Below the pieces are notes generated by a model. The model had not been told where the DNA came from. It worked only from the letters and a program-made list of their open reading frames with translations, and did no database searches. Shown in pieces: positions 34,848 to 45,317 of a stretch of DNA of 64,000 nucleotides. The stretch covers positions 5,146,001 to 5,210,000 of the forward strand of contig NZ_JARRAG010000002.1 in NCBI RefSeq assembly GCF_029589435.1. Reading direction: 5' to 3'. The DNA comes from Paludisphaera mucosa. Its GTDB lineage: Bacteria; Planctomycetota; Planctomycetia; Isosphaerales; Isosphaeraceae. The translations under genes were made by a program, and so were the position numbers. Numbering within the stretch: position 1 is the stretch's first letter; every line of letters begins with the position of its first letter.

Positions 34848-35330
34848 ATGGGTTTCATCGTCCCGCCATCGAAGTACGAGATTCAGCACGCGAAGCAGAT
34901 CTTCGCGGCCCAAACGTACCAGTCCACGCACAACGGCCAACTGCCGGACACGCGGGCCTGGCGCATGCTGGAGTCGCGGCACGCCCTGAACGCGACCCGA
35001 TTCGACTTCTACCACCCGAACATCGGCCGGATGATCGAGGGCCGGGGCTTCACGCCGCCGGCGACTCAGGTCGTCGTCAAGGGGTGGCAAGGCCACATGC
35101 GCGGACCGGAGACGACCCCGATCGTTCCGATCATCCCGCCGGTCGTCCCGCCGGTCGTCGACGTGGTCCCGACCACGCCCACGCTCCCCCCCACGGGGCA
35201 GGAAGTGACCCCGCCCGGCCCGCTGGCGCCGCAGTCCGTCGTGCCCGAACCCGCCGCCTTCCTGATGTTCGCCGTGGCCATGCTGACCATGGGCCTGTTC
35301 TTCCATCACGCGCGGCGACGGCCGCGCTGA
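34848..35330 (+). CDS. PEP-CTERM sorting-domain protein without visible signal peptide
   Basis: 160 residues from the ATG at 34848 (GAGGAG ten bases upstream). The C terminus VVPEPAAFLMFAVAMLTMGLFFHHARRRPR is a PEP-CTERM tail: the PEP motif, one membrane helix and a basic cluster. This marks proteins processed by exosortase. The middle is a Pro/Val/Thr-rich linker. The N-terminal 70 residues (KYEIQHAKQIFAAQTYQ ...) are polar and lack a signal peptide, which is unusual, because PEP-CTERM proteins normally have one. Either a start further upstream is used, for which I see no leader, or the protein is exported differently. Confidence 0.72.
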   Translation: MGFIVPPSKYEIQHAKQIFAAQTYQSTHNGQLPDTRAWRMLESRHALNATRFDFYHPNIGRMIEGRGFTPPATQVVVKGWQGHMRGPETTPIVPIIPPVVPPVVDVVPTTPTLPPTGQEVTPPGPLAPQSVVPEPAAFLMFAVAMLTMGLFFHHARRRPR

Positions 35331-35338
35331 TCCCGGCC

Positions 35339-35367
35339 GACGCTCCGCGAGGCGATCGCGGAGCGTC
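35339..35367 (+). terminator. Terminator of PEP-CTERM gene
   Basis: A perfect 12-bp stem GACGCTCCGCGA / TCGCGGAGCGTC with a five-base loop, eight bases after the stop codon, followed by CTT. Confidence 0.6.
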
Positions 35368-35442
35368 CTTGCCGCCGGACGGGCGGGATAGTACGTTCAT
35401 TGCAGCGGCCCACGACCCGTTCGTCGCGCGCAACGGACAACC

Positions 35443-35841
35443 ATGCCGACCTTTACGGAACACGCGTCCACGACGGCGGAGCCGCGGCCGGGACCCTGGT
35501 CGGCGGCGGGCCGAGCCTTGCTGACGGCCTCGGCGCTCGCCGCGGGCCTGGCGATGCTGGCCGTCGCCCCCGCGCGCCACGCCCGGCCGGCCCGCGCGCC
35601 GGTGCTCGTCGTGGACGTCAACGCGGTGCCGGTCGAGGTCCTCTCGGCGCTCCCCAGCGTCGGCCCGGCCCTGGCCCGCGAGATCGTCGAGCGGCGGGCC
35701 GAGGCCCCGTTCCTCAGCCTGTCCGACCTCGCCCGTCGCGCCCGGGGCGTCGGCCCCGTCACCCTCGCCCGGCTCGCCCGCCACCTCCGCGCCGGCGACG
35801 AGGTCGCCGCCCGCCTCCGCGAGGCGACCCCGGGCCGCTGA
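35443..35841 (+). CDS. ComEA-like membrane-anchored helix-hairpin-helix protein
   Basis: 132 residues. One hydrophobic segment (ALLTASALAAGLAMLAVAPA, about 25-45) anchors the N terminus. The rest is a ComEA-type double HhH: VDVNAVPVEVLSALPSVGPALAREIVERR and FLSLSDLARRARGVGPVTLARLARHL. These bind DNA non-specifically, as in the DNA-uptake receptor ComEA. The gene lies 99 bases upstream of uvrB on the same strand, which may be chance or a DNA-handling link. Family members are usually 100-200 residues. Confidence 0.88.
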   Translation: MPTFTEHASTTAEPRPGPWSAAGRALLTASALAAGLAMLAVAPARHARPARAPVLVVDVNAVPVEVLSALPSVGPALAREIVERRAEAPFLSLSDLARRARGVGPVTLARLARHLRAGDEVAARLREATPGR

Positions 35842-35876
35842 CCCGCTCGGCCTGGGAAATTCCTCCGCCTCGCCGG

Positions 35877-35882
35877 TATACT
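35877..35882 (+). promoter_or_regulatory. TATACT -10-like box upstream of uvrB
   Basis: TATACT lies 58 bases before the uvrB start; no -35 match is found 16-18 bases upstream. Confidence 0.35.
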
Positions 35883-35940
35883 GGAACGCCTAGACCGACG
35901 TTCACCGGGAAGCCCCCAGGCGCGACGAGGCCCAGACACG

Positions 35941-38001
<2,061 letters not shown>

Positions 38002-38024
38002 GCCCTCGGCCGGCCGGGCCGTCG

Positions 38025-38191
38025 TCCTTCTCCCCTCGTGGGAGAAGGTGGCCCGAAGGGCCGGATGAGGGGGATCCCCTCCGGGTCTCGGGCTGCGAGG
38101 CCGTCTTGGGGCCTGGACTGCGAAAGGCCCGCGTCGGATGACGAGCCCCTCATCCGGCCTGCGGCCACCTTCTCCCACGAGGGGAGAAGGA
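38025..38191. repeat. Long imperfect inverted repeat with nested palindromes (REP-like)
   Basis: The left arm 38025-38071 and the right arm 38145-38191 are near-perfect reverse complements of about 46 bases, separated by 73 bases. Each arm itself holds a palindrome, CCTTCTCCC...GGGAGAAGG. The only differences lie in the GGCCCGAAGGGCC / GGCCTGCGGCC segment. It begins 24 bases after the uvrB stop codon. The form matches the dispersed intergenic repeats found downstream of genes in many bacteria and could form a cruciform, a terminator or a transcript-stabilising hairpin. Confidence 0.85.
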
Positions 38192-38344
38192 GTTTTCGCC
38201 CCACCCGCCTCGATGAATTGGACAGGGCGTCTTCTAGATTCGGGACCCCGCGTTTCCACGCCCCACCCATGGTCGCGCGCGACGCCTTGGGATACACTAC
38301 CGACGTATCCTGTTACGGTGTCTCGCGGGAGGGATGGGGAAGTC

Positions 38345-39427
38345 ATGACGCGCCTCGGATTTGCTGGGACGGGTCTTCGTCGTGGGGTCGGGCTGATCGC
38401 GGCGGCCCTGGTGACGGCCGTCGCGGGCTGCGAGAGTCCGGTGCCGCCGGACGTCGCGGCGCGGATCCGGCCGGCGGGCGCCGCGCCGAAGAAGGGGCTC
38501 AAGAGCCTTGAGCTGGTGCCGGCCCCGAAGGCCCCCTACGAGCTGGAGGTCGCGAGGGCGGCGGCGCGGATCCAGGCGGGGCTCGAGACGGTCCTGGTCC
38601 GGACGGCGGAAACGCCGGCCGACGCCCCGGCCGGTCGCCAGGCGGAACTTGTCCGCGAGGCGATCCGCCGCGACCCGCCGGCCGTCATCATCGAGGTCCC
38701 GGGCCAGCCCGACGCCGAGCTGGCCCGCGCCGCGGGCGAGGCCCGGGCGAAGGGGATCCTGGTCGTCGCCCTGGGCCGGCCGCTGGGCGAGTCGGCCGGC
38801 GGCCCCGGCCGCGAGATCGTCGTCGCGCCCAAGCCGTTCGGCGAGTCGGCCGCGCGGATCGTGCAGGTGGCCGCGCGCAACGCCGTCACCGGCAAGACCG
38901 ACCCCAAGGCGGGGGCCGTGATCCTCGTCCACGAGCCGTCCGACCCCCTGGTCGGCGACCGCGTCGCCGCCCTCAAGGAGGCGCTCCAGGCGGCCGGGGT
39001 CGGCGAGGTCGGCGAGGTCCGATTCTCGGGCGAGGCCAAGGACGTCGAGCCCGGCCTTCATGAATACCTGGCCGCCCACCCCAAGGCGACCCTCGTGCTG
39101 GCGACCGACGCCGCGGGCGTCGCCGGCGCCCAGACGAGCATCAAGCCCGATCGCCCCTACGTCGTCGCCGGCTACAGCGACGACGAGTCCGCCTGCAAGG
39201 CGCTGACCAACGCGGGCGAGTACGCCGCGATCGGCGTCTACGTCGCCGACCGCCTGTTCCGCAAGGGGGTCAACGTCGCGGCGCACGTCCTCCGCGGCGA
39301 CACGGTCGCGGACCGGGTCGAGATCGACACGCCCATCCTCGCCTCTCCCCTCCAGTCGGGCCTGCCCCGGGGGCCCGTCGAGCCGCTCGGCCCCGGCAAG
39401 GGGAGATTGGCGACGCCCGCCGAATGA
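38345..39427 (+). CDS. Periplasmic-binding-protein-like (sugar-binding type 1) lipoprotein
   Basis: 360 residues. The lipobox VTAVAGC ends the signal peptide near residue 28. The two-lobed type 1 periplasmic-binding fold (Peripla_BP_4) is read from AIRRDPPAVIIEVPGQPDAELARAAGEARAKGILVVALGR, AGAVILVHEPSDPLVGDRVAALKEAL, and ATLVLATDAAGVAGAQTSI followed by VVAGYSDDESACKAL. No permease or ATPase gene is next to it, so it may be an orphan sensor rather than a transport component. The next gene, nadC, starts 31 bases downstream, so the two may share a transcript, perhaps by chance. Confidence 0.82.
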   Translation: MTRLGFAGTGLRRGVGLIAAALVTAVAGCESPVPPDVAARIRPAGAAPKKGLKSLELVPAPKAPYELEVARAAARIQAGLETVLVRTAETPADAPAGRQAELVREAIRRDPPAVIIEVPGQPDAELARAAGEARAKGILVVALGRPLGESAGGPGREIVVAPKPFGESAARIVQVAARNAVTGKTDPKAGAVILVHEPSDPLVGDRVAALKEALQAAGVGEVGEVRFSGEAKDVEPGLHEYLAAHPKATLVLATDAAGVAGAQTSIKPDRPYVVAGYSDDESACKALTNAGEYAAIGVYVADRLFRKGVNVAAHVLRGDTVADRVEIDTPILASPLQSGLPRGPVEPLGPGKGRLATPAE

Positions 39428-39458
39428 CGGCGGCGAGGCAGGGGAGGACCGACGCGCG

Positions 39459-40355
39459 ATGGCGAACCCAGACCCCGGCTTCGGCGAGCCCGAGAGGCGC
39501 AACGCCGAGGCCCTGATCCGCATGGCCCTGGCCGAGGACCTCGGCGACCGCGGCGACCTCACCACGACGGCCGTCATCCCCCCCCAAGCCCGCGGGTCGG
39601 CCCGGCTGGTGGCGCGGGCGCCGGGAGTGCTCGCCGGCCTGCCGATCGTCGCCATGCTCGTCGAGGCGTTCGGGGTCGAAGGCTGGCGGCCCCGCAAGGC
39701 CGACGGCGACCGCCTGAGCGCCGGCGACGTCGTCGCCGAGATCGAGGGCGACTTCCGCGCGATCCTGACCCTGGAGCGCACCGCCCTGGATTTCGTCCAG
39801 CGGCTGGCCGGGGTCGCCACCCTGACCTCGCGCTACGTCGCCGAGGTCGCGGGGACCGCCGCCCGGGTCCTCGACACCCGGAAGACGACCCCCGGCTGGC
39901 GGATCCTGGAGAAGTACGCCGTCCGCTGCGGCGGCGGCTTCAACCACCGCATCGGCCTGTACGACGCCGTCCTGATCAAGGACAACCACCTGGCCTGGCT
40001 CAAGGCCGAAGGCGGCGCCGACCCGATCCCCCGCGCCGTCGCCGCGGCCCGCGCCGCCGCTCCCGAGGGGACGGTCGTCGAGGTCGAGGTCGACACGCTC
40101 GACCAGTTCGACGCGGCCCTGGCCTGCCGGCCCGACATCGTGCTCGTCGACAACCTGGGGCCGGACGCGCTGGGGGAGGCCGTCCGCCGCCGCGACGCGC
40201 GGGCGCCGGGCGTGCGGCTGGAATCCTCGGGGGGCGTGACGCTGGCGACGATCGGGGCGCTGGCCCGGACGGGCGTCGACCGGATCAGCGTCGGGGCCCT
40301 GACGCACTCGGCGATCGCCCTCGACGTGGCCTTCGACTTCGCCGTCGCCCCATGA
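39459..40355 (+). CDS. nadC: Nicotinate-nucleotide pyrophosphorylase (carboxylating)
   Basis: 298 residues. It makes nicotinate mononucleotide from quinolinate and PRPP in NAD synthesis. Signatures: ALAEDLGDRGDLTT at the N terminus, ERTALDFVQRLAGVATLT, VLDTRKTTPGWR, GGGFNHRIGLYDAVLIKDNH and the C-terminal VRLESSGGVTL followed by GVDRISVGALTHS. Length and order are normal. Its stop codon overlaps the birA start by four bases (ATGA), so the two are coupled; both enzymes serve cofactor metabolism. Confidence 0.97.
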   Translation: MANPDPGFGEPERRNAEALIRMALAEDLGDRGDLTTTAVIPPQARGSARLVARAPGVLAGLPIVAMLVEAFGVEGWRPRKADGDRLSAGDVVAEIEGDFRAILTLERTALDFVQRLAGVATLTSRYVAEVAGTAARVLDTRKTTPGWRILEKYAVRCGGGFNHRIGLYDAVLIKDNHLAWLKAEGGADPIPRAVAAARAAAPEGTVVEVEVDTLDQFDAALACRPDIVLVDNLGPDALGEAVRRRDARAPGVRLESSGGVTLATIGALARTGVDRISVGALTHSAIALDVAFDFAVAP

Positions 40356-41422
40356 CCGCCGGGCCGTCGACCACCTGGGCCGACCCCGCCCCGCCGGCCC
40401 TGAACATCCCGCTGCTGGAGCGGATCCGGGGCGCGGCGGGCTTCGTGCCGCTCGCCGAACTTCCCGGCGACCCCCGGGCGACGGCCGCCGACCTCGACGC
40501 GCTGGCGGCCTTCGGCTTCGGGCTCGACCGCCGCGAGGACGGGGCCGTCGCCTATCGGGGGCCGGCGCGACGGCTCTGCCCGGACCAGATCGAGCACGAG
40601 TTGGGCACGGCGCGGATCGGCCGCCGGCTGGCCGTGTGGAGCCGCGTCGGCAGCACCAACGACGCCGCCGCGCGGGGGGCTTCGACGGCGGCCAACGACG
40701 GCCTGGTCGTGATGGCCGAGGAGCAGACCTCGGGCCGCGGCCGCCGGGGCCGGTCGTTCCACGCGCCCGAGCGGTCGAGCCTGCTGATGTCGGTCCTGCT
40801 CTTCCCGCCCGCGAGCCTCGCCCCGATGGGGAAGGACTCGGCCTCGGGCGTCGCCTGGCTGACCGTCGTGGGGGCGGTCGCCGTCGCCGAGACGGTCGCC
40901 GAACGCTCCGGCCGCGAGGCCCGCATCAAGTGGCCCAACGACGTCCGCGTCGACGGCCGCAAGATCTGCGGCGTGCTGGTCGAACGCGCGATCCGCCCGG
41001 CCGACGCCGACGGCCCGGAGACGGCGGTCGTCGTGGGGATCGGCCTGAACGTGAACGTCGCCGCCGATGCGTTCCCCCCCGAGCTGCGCGAGAAGGCGAC
41101 CTCGCTGCGGATCCTGTCCGGCCGCGATTTCGACCGCTCGGACCTGGCCCGCGACCTGATCCGCCGCCTCGACCGCTGGTACGACGCCAGCCTCCGCGAG
41201 GGCCCGTCGGCCCTGTCCCTGGCCTGGCGCGACCACTGCGAGCACCTGGGCCGCCCCGTCCGCGTCGCGACCGCCACGGGTGTCCTCGCCGGCCGCCTGG
41301 TCGACGTCGACCTCGAACAGGGCCTGACCCTCGAACCCGGCCCCGCCGACGACCCCGCCCGCCTCCCCGGCCTGGTCCGCATCCCCCTCGACGCCGTCGC
41401 GGCCCTCGAACCCGGAGCCTGA
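40352..41422 (+). CDS. birA: Biotin-[acetyl-CoA-carboxylase] ligase
   Basis: 356 residues. The N-terminal 80 residues resemble the winged helix of bifunctional BirA (LLERIRGAAGFVPLAEL ... ADLDALAAFGFGLDRR), so it may also regulate biotin genes, but the helix is divergent. The ligase core has GSTNDAA, EEQTSGRGRRGRSFHAPERSSLLMSV (biotinyl-AMP loop), IKWPNDVRVDGRKICGVLVE and GIGLNVNV. The C-terminal SH3-like domain follows the long helix WYDASLREG. It biotinylates BCCP of acetyl-CoA carboxylase. The start overlaps nadC. Confidence 0.95.
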   Translation: MTAGPSTTWADPAPPALNIPLLERIRGAAGFVPLAELPGDPRATAADLDALAAFGFGLDRREDGAVAYRGPARRLCPDQIEHELGTARIGRRLAVWSRVGSTNDAAARGASTAANDGLVVMAEEQTSGRGRRGRSFHAPERSSLLMSVLLFPPASLAPMGKDSASGVAWLTVVGAVAVAETVAERSGREARIKWPNDVRVDGRKICGVLVERAIRPADADGPETAVVVGIGLNVNVAADAFPPELREKATSLRILSGRDFDRSDLARDLIRRLDRWYDASLREGPSALSLAWRDHCEHLGRPVRVATATGVLAGRLVDVDLEQGLTLEPGPADDPARLPGLVRIPLDAVAALEPGA

Positions 41423-41693
41423 TCGATTGGCTTGGAATCGGCTCCGTTCGTCCGGCGACGCCTGTCGTGGTTTCGCCGTAAGCTTTGAGATTTCAAGGTG
41501 ATGGGGCGGAATCGGGTTGGCTTCGTTGGCTCGATAAATTTTGTGTTTCCGGCTGCCGCTCGGCCGCGGCGGCGTCGTGGCGGGGCGTGGCCGGGAGGGT
41601 CTTTCAAGGTAAAGGATGGTCTCCGATCGCGCGATCGGGAATCGAATCTCGCGGCGGTGGGCCGTTTCCGTCCCCGGGACGCTCGCACCGACG

Positions 41694-42149
41694 TCAATCC
41701 AACGTCGCAATCACGTACAGCATCAGGGCGACGTAGGCGAGGAGGCCGGCGATCAGGCCCGTGCCCAGGGCGATGAGGAGCCCGAAGGAGATCTTCGCGA
41801 GCGCGCCGCGGCGGGCGTCGGGATCTCGGAAGGATCGCAGTTCTCCGAAGCGCAAGGCGGCGAGGAGGAGGGGGACGGCGACGAGGACGAGGATCAGTCC
41901 CGACGCCGTCTCGTAGGATCGCTTGAGGCGATCGCGCGCGGCGTTCGCTTCCCGTCGATGCGACTCCGCCCGGTCGTGCTCTCCCCTGCGGGCCGAGGCT
42001 TCGGCCTTGCGGTCGGATTCCCGGGCGTTGGGGAGGTGCAGGAACGTCCCTTCCAGCAGGTGGCCCGCCCCCAGGAACGTGACGAAGAACGCGGCGAACG
42101 CGACGGTGGCCAGCATGAGCGCCGTGACGGAGCAGCCGAGTCGGGGCAT
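41694..42149 (-). CDS. Small three-helix membrane protein of unknown function
   Basis: 151 residues from the ATG at 42149. Hydrophobic segments are at about 7-30 (VTALMLATVAFAAFFVTFLGAGHLL), 86-103 (ASGLILVLVAVPLLLAAL) and 124-148. Between the first two lies a charged helix rich in Arg, Glu and Ala (about 40-80) that is likely a periplasmic coiled coil. I recognise no family. It is divergent from the winged-helix gene at 42321, and the short gap between them may hold a shared regulatory region. Confidence 0.68.
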   Translation of the reverse strand: MPRLGCSVTALMLATVAFAAFFVTFLGAGHLLEGTFLHLPNARESDRKAEASARRGEHDRAESHRREANAARDRLKRSYETASGLILVLVAVPLLLAALRFGELRSFRDPDARRGALAKISFGLLIALGTGLIAGLLAYVALMLYVIATLD

Positions 42150-42320
42150 GGGGCGAGGGCCTCGTCGCGTGGGGGTGGGTCGCATTTCCGCGTCCCGAGG
42201 ATCGCCCCTCTCCCGCGATGCGTCAAGCTCGGCCGGATTTTGCTGCGGGATTCGGGGGCGGGTCGGGTAGCATCGCGGATGGAGGCGGTGGATCTCATCG
42301 GTCGGATCGGGAGGTCGTTC

Positions 42321-42623
42321 ATGGCGGACGCCGGCGCCCGGATGACGGTCCTGCATGCGGTGGCCCACTTCGAGGGCCGGTGGGGAAAGGATCGGCTCGA
42401 GCGCGCCTTCCCGCCGGGCTGGTTCGCCGACGAGCCTCCGAACACGTCGGTGTTCAAGATCCTGTACGCCCTTCAAAGGGAAGGGCTCGTCGCCGGCCCC
42501 GACCGGACCGACCTCCGCTGGATCTACGTCGCGACCGATCGCGGCCTCGCCGCGCTCCGCGAGGCGGGCCTGGATTCGACCGGGCCCGTCGAGGGCCGCC
42601 TCGCCCCGGGGAACACGCCATGA
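42321..42623 (+). CDS. Small winged-helix-like protein
   Basis: 100 residues from the ATG at 42321, with GGGAGG six bases upstream; an earlier in-frame ATG at 42279 would add 14 residues. The central and C-terminal parts read like a winged helix: TSVFKILYALQREGLVAG followed by LRWIYVATDRGLAALREAG. No ligand-binding domain is present. Its stop overlaps the start of the next gene in ATGA. It may be a regulator or adaptor for the membrane protein encoded next. Confidence 0.65.
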   Translation: MADAGARMTVLHAVAHFEGRWGKDRLERAFPPGWFADEPPNTSVFKILYALQREGLVAGPDRTDLRWIYVATDRGLAALREAGLDSTGPVEGRLAPGNTP

Positions 42624-43150
42624 CGCCGAAATGGACCGATCCCGACTTCGAAGACGGGTCCAAGAAGGCCGATCGATGGACCGATCCGGACTTCGAGGAT
42701 GGGGCCAAGAAGTTCGCCGACGTCGGCGCCTTCTCGTCGCGGCGCTGGCGGCTCGCGTTCGCCATGGGCGTCGCGACGATGGTGCTCTTCTTCCTCCTGT
42801 CGTGGACGACCGTCAGGATCCGACCGCCAGGGCCCGTCGGCCCGACGCCGCCCCGGTCGCCGATCCTCGCGGCGAAGCGGCGGGAGCCCCTGAAAAAGTA
42901 CAGGATCGATTCTTGGACGGCCCCGTCGCCGCGGAGCGTCGCCGGCGCCCTGCGCGCCGGCCCCCTGCCGGTCGTCGCCCCCATCCCGGTCAAGCGACCG
43001 ATCCCGAGCGCCCCGCGTATCCGTCCCGCCACTCCGGTCCCGTTCGTCCCGAGCAGGGCGATATCGCCCCGGCCGATGGTCTCGTCCTCCACCCCGATCC
43101 CTCCGGCCACGCCGGCCGAGCCGGCCATGCCGCTGTTCCCATTCCCCTGA
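42620..43150 (+). CDS. Single-pass membrane protein with doubled WTDPDFEDG motif
   Basis: 176 residues. The N terminus holds the same 13-residue element twice: KWTDPDFEDGSKK and RWTDPDFEDGAKK (about residues 4-16 and 19-31). One membrane helix follows (LAFAMGVATMVLFFLLSWTTV, about 45-65). The remaining 110 residues are Pro/Arg/Ser-rich without order, probably outside the membrane. I do not recognise the motif. The next gene encodes a relative with one copy of it. Translation is coupled to the winged-helix gene through a four-base overlap. Confidence 0.68.
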   Translation: MTPKWTDPDFEDGSKKADRWTDPDFEDGAKKFADVGAFSSRRWRLAFAMGVATMVLFFLLSWTTVRIRPPGPVGPTPPRSPILAAKRREPLKKYRIDSWTAPSPRSVAGALRAGPLPVVAPIPVKRPIPSAPRIRPATPVPFVPSRAISPRPMVSSSTPIPPATPAEPAMPLFPFP

Positions 43151-43234
43151 GCGCCTCGGCCGGAACCGGGCGGCGGCCCTAAGGATCGGCCCGCCCGAAC
43201 GTGATGAAGCTGGACCCCGGGAAAGGAGGATGCC

Positions 43235-43729
43235 ATGACGACCCGATGGACCGATCCCGAATTCGACGACCGATGCAAGAAGGACGAGCCGGCGGCTCGG
43301 GCGCACGCCTTCCTGGGCATGCGGCCCGGGGTCGCTTGCGGGGCGACGACCGTCCTCGTCGCCATGCTGGCGGCCTACACCACGCTCGAAGGGCCGTCGG
43401 CCGCCACGACCCGCCCGCGGGCGCGGCGAGTCTCGATCGCGTGGCCGGCCCAGGTCCGGACGGCCCCGCCGAGGATCGCGCCCCGCGTCCCCGGGCCTCC
43501 GCTCCGGCGCGGCCGATTCACGCCCGCGCCGCCGATGGCGTTCGACCCCCCGATGGTCGTCCCGGCCCGCCCGGGGATCGACGAGGCGATGATCCACGAG
43601 GCCCGTACGGACCTCGATCCCGGGATGATCGTCCCGGCGCATCCCAGCTTCGGGCCGATCGACGCCGTCCCGATCGCGCCCGGGCCGCCGGCGGTCAGGG
43701 CGCCGGCGCGAACCACTCCGGGCCGATGA
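43235..43729 (+). CDS. Single-pass membrane protein with one WTDPEFDD motif, relative of the previous gene
   Basis: 164 residues with an excellent ribosome-binding site GAAAGGAGG five bases upstream. It starts MTTRWTDPEFDDRCKKDEP, a single copy of the element doubled in the preceding protein. A hydrophobic stretch follows (PGVACGATTVLVAMLAAYTTL, about 31-51), then a Pro/Ala/Arg-rich tail. The 3' end overlaps the convergent sialidase-like gene by 35 bases, and both frames look real. The function is unknown. Confidence 0.65.
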   Translation: MTTRWTDPEFDDRCKKDEPAARAHAFLGMRPGVACGATTVLVAMLAAYTTLEGPSAATTRPRARRVSIAWPAQVRTAPPRIAPRVPGPPLRRGRFTPAPPMAFDPPMVVPARPGIDEAMIHEARTDLDPGMIVPAHPSFGPIDAVPIAPGPPAVRAPARTTPGR

Positions 43730-45098
43730 TCCGGCCGAGGAGGAAGAACTTCCGGTCGGGATACCAGAGCACCGCGCGGCCGTTTCGGACGGTCGAGCTG
43801 GCGTAGAGGGCCAGGTCGAGACGCCCGGGCGTCCCCGGCTTGCCCAGCGCGACGCCGTCGTGATCCATGAACGGGCGGGGCTCGTCGAACCAGACCGGCT
43901 GGTCGGCCCCGGCCTGGAAGCGGCCGGCCGCCAGGAAGATCGGCCGGCGATGCCGGCCCGTGTCGGCCGGGCCGTAGCCCTTGTAGTGGCCGTCGTGGTT
44001 GTGGAGGAAGAGCGCGTATCGGCCGCCGCCGGCCGACTCGCCCACGTCGTAGATCGGGCAGGGTGAGAGGGGATGGAGCAGGGGGGCTCCGCCGTCCTTG
44101 CGCAGCAGCACCTGGGGCGAGGTCCAGGTCTCGCCGCCGTCGCCGCTCTGCGACCAGTACGGGCTGCCGGCCGCCGTCCGCATGACCACGAACAGCCGGC
44201 CGTCGGGGAGCCTCACGATCGACGGCTCCTGGCAGGCGCTCCGCTCGGGACGGCCCGGGAACGGCACGGCGAGCGCCTTGTCGTTCGAGGCGAACCACGA
44301 AATCTTCAGGTCGCGCGGCTCGGGGGCGTCGTCGACGTTCTCGAACCGCATGAACTCGACGCGGGCGTCGGCCGCGCGCCAGTCCTTGAGCGGGTTCGGG
44401 ATCACCGCGTAGCTGGTCCAGCGGGTGAAGCCGGCGAGGTATCTGCCCCCCGCGCCGAGCCGCAACGGCTTCTGCCAGCAGAGCATGTTGGGCGGCATCG
44501 TCGGGTCGGGGTTGTCGTGGATGCTGCGCGCGACGGGGACGTCCTGGGGCGGCGACCAGGTCCGGCCGGCGTCGTCGCTGATGACGCCCCGGAGCCATCC
44601 GGTGTGGTGGAAGAACGTGTCGAACCTGCCGATGTGCTGGCTGTACAACACGTAGATGCGACCGGTCTTCGCCACCAGCGGGTAGCCCCAGCTCGCCATG
44701 GGGCCGTCGCCCGGCTTCTTCGGCCCGGCGACCACCCGGGGCTCGGTCCAGGTCTTCCCCTCGTCGTCGCTGCGGGCGAAGGCGATGTGCTGGTCGGCGG
44801 GCTGGGCGGCCGAGTAGTTCTCGACCGAGCTTTGCGTCCACACGGCCATCAACGAGCCGTCGGGCCCGTCGAAGACCAGGAAATGCTCGTTGCCCGTGTC
44901 GGCGACCGCCCCGTCGCGGATCCTGGGGACGAAGACGACGAAATCGGGCTTCGTCGCGCGCAGCTCCGTCGCCGCCCGCGCGCGAAGGTCGTCGGCGTCC
45001 TTGATGAACTCCTTCGCCGCCGGCCCCTGGCCCGACGCCGGACTCGTCAGCCCCCACGCCCCCGCCAACGCGGCGGCCGCCACGAGATGATGTCGCAC
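43695..45098 (-). CDS. Secreted sialidase-like (BNR/Asp-box) protein
   Basis: 467 residues from a GTG at 45098 with GGAGGG six bases upstream; the signal peptide starts exactly there (VRHHLVAAAALAGAWGLTSPASG). Longer in-frame readings would run through the rnpB gene and are rejected. Three Asp boxes mark the beta-propeller: SDDEGKTWTEP, SDDAGRTWSPP and SGDGGETWTSP. An Arg in FARSDDEGK and one in the FVVMRTAAGSPYWS strand resemble the arginine triad of sialidases. The substrate may be a sialic acid or another glycan; planctomycetes often carry such exo-glycosidases. Confidence 0.87.
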   Translation of the reverse strand: MRHHLVAAAALAGAWGLTSPASGQGPAAKEFIKDADDLRARAATELRATKPDFVVFVPRIRDGAVADTGNEHFLVFDGPDGSLMAVWTQSSVENYSAAQPADQHIAFARSDDEGKTWTEPRVVAGPKKPGDGPMASWGYPLVAKTGRIYVLYSQHIGRFDTFFHHTGWLRGVISDDAGRTWSPPQDVPVARSIHDNPDPTMPPNMLCWQKPLRLGAGGRYLAGFTRWTSYAVIPNPLKDWRAADARVEFMRFENVDDAPEPRDLKISWFASNDKALAVPFPGRPERSACQEPSIVRLPDGRLFVVMRTAAGSPYWSQSGDGGETWTSPQVLLRKDGGAPLLHPLSPCPIYDVGESAGGGRYALFLHNHDGHYKGYGPADTGRHRRPIFLAAGRFQAGADQPVWFDEPRPFMDHDGVALGKPGTPGRLDLALYASSTVRNGRAVLWYPDRKFFLLGRIIGPEWFAPAP

Positions 45099-45317
45099 GA
45101 TCAGCCCTCCCCCCGGTCCCAGGCCTGGTTCCCCAACCAAGAGGCTCCGGCAAATCGGGCCGCGGATCAACGGGCATGCGGGTCGAACGAGGGACGGGCG
45201 CGGACGCCGTCGAACGCCCGGCCGGCCGCGAAGGCGAGGGGGTCGTGCGATCGGTCGGTCGGTCGTCGCCTCCCGCTCCCGGCCGTGGGGCGGCCGAGGA
45301 GCGAGGGGAAGAAGGTG

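Noticed and set aside
42279-42320. Longer start of the winged-helix gene
   Set aside because: The ATG at 42321 has GGGAGG at ideal distance; the earlier ATG has none, though it cannot be excluded.
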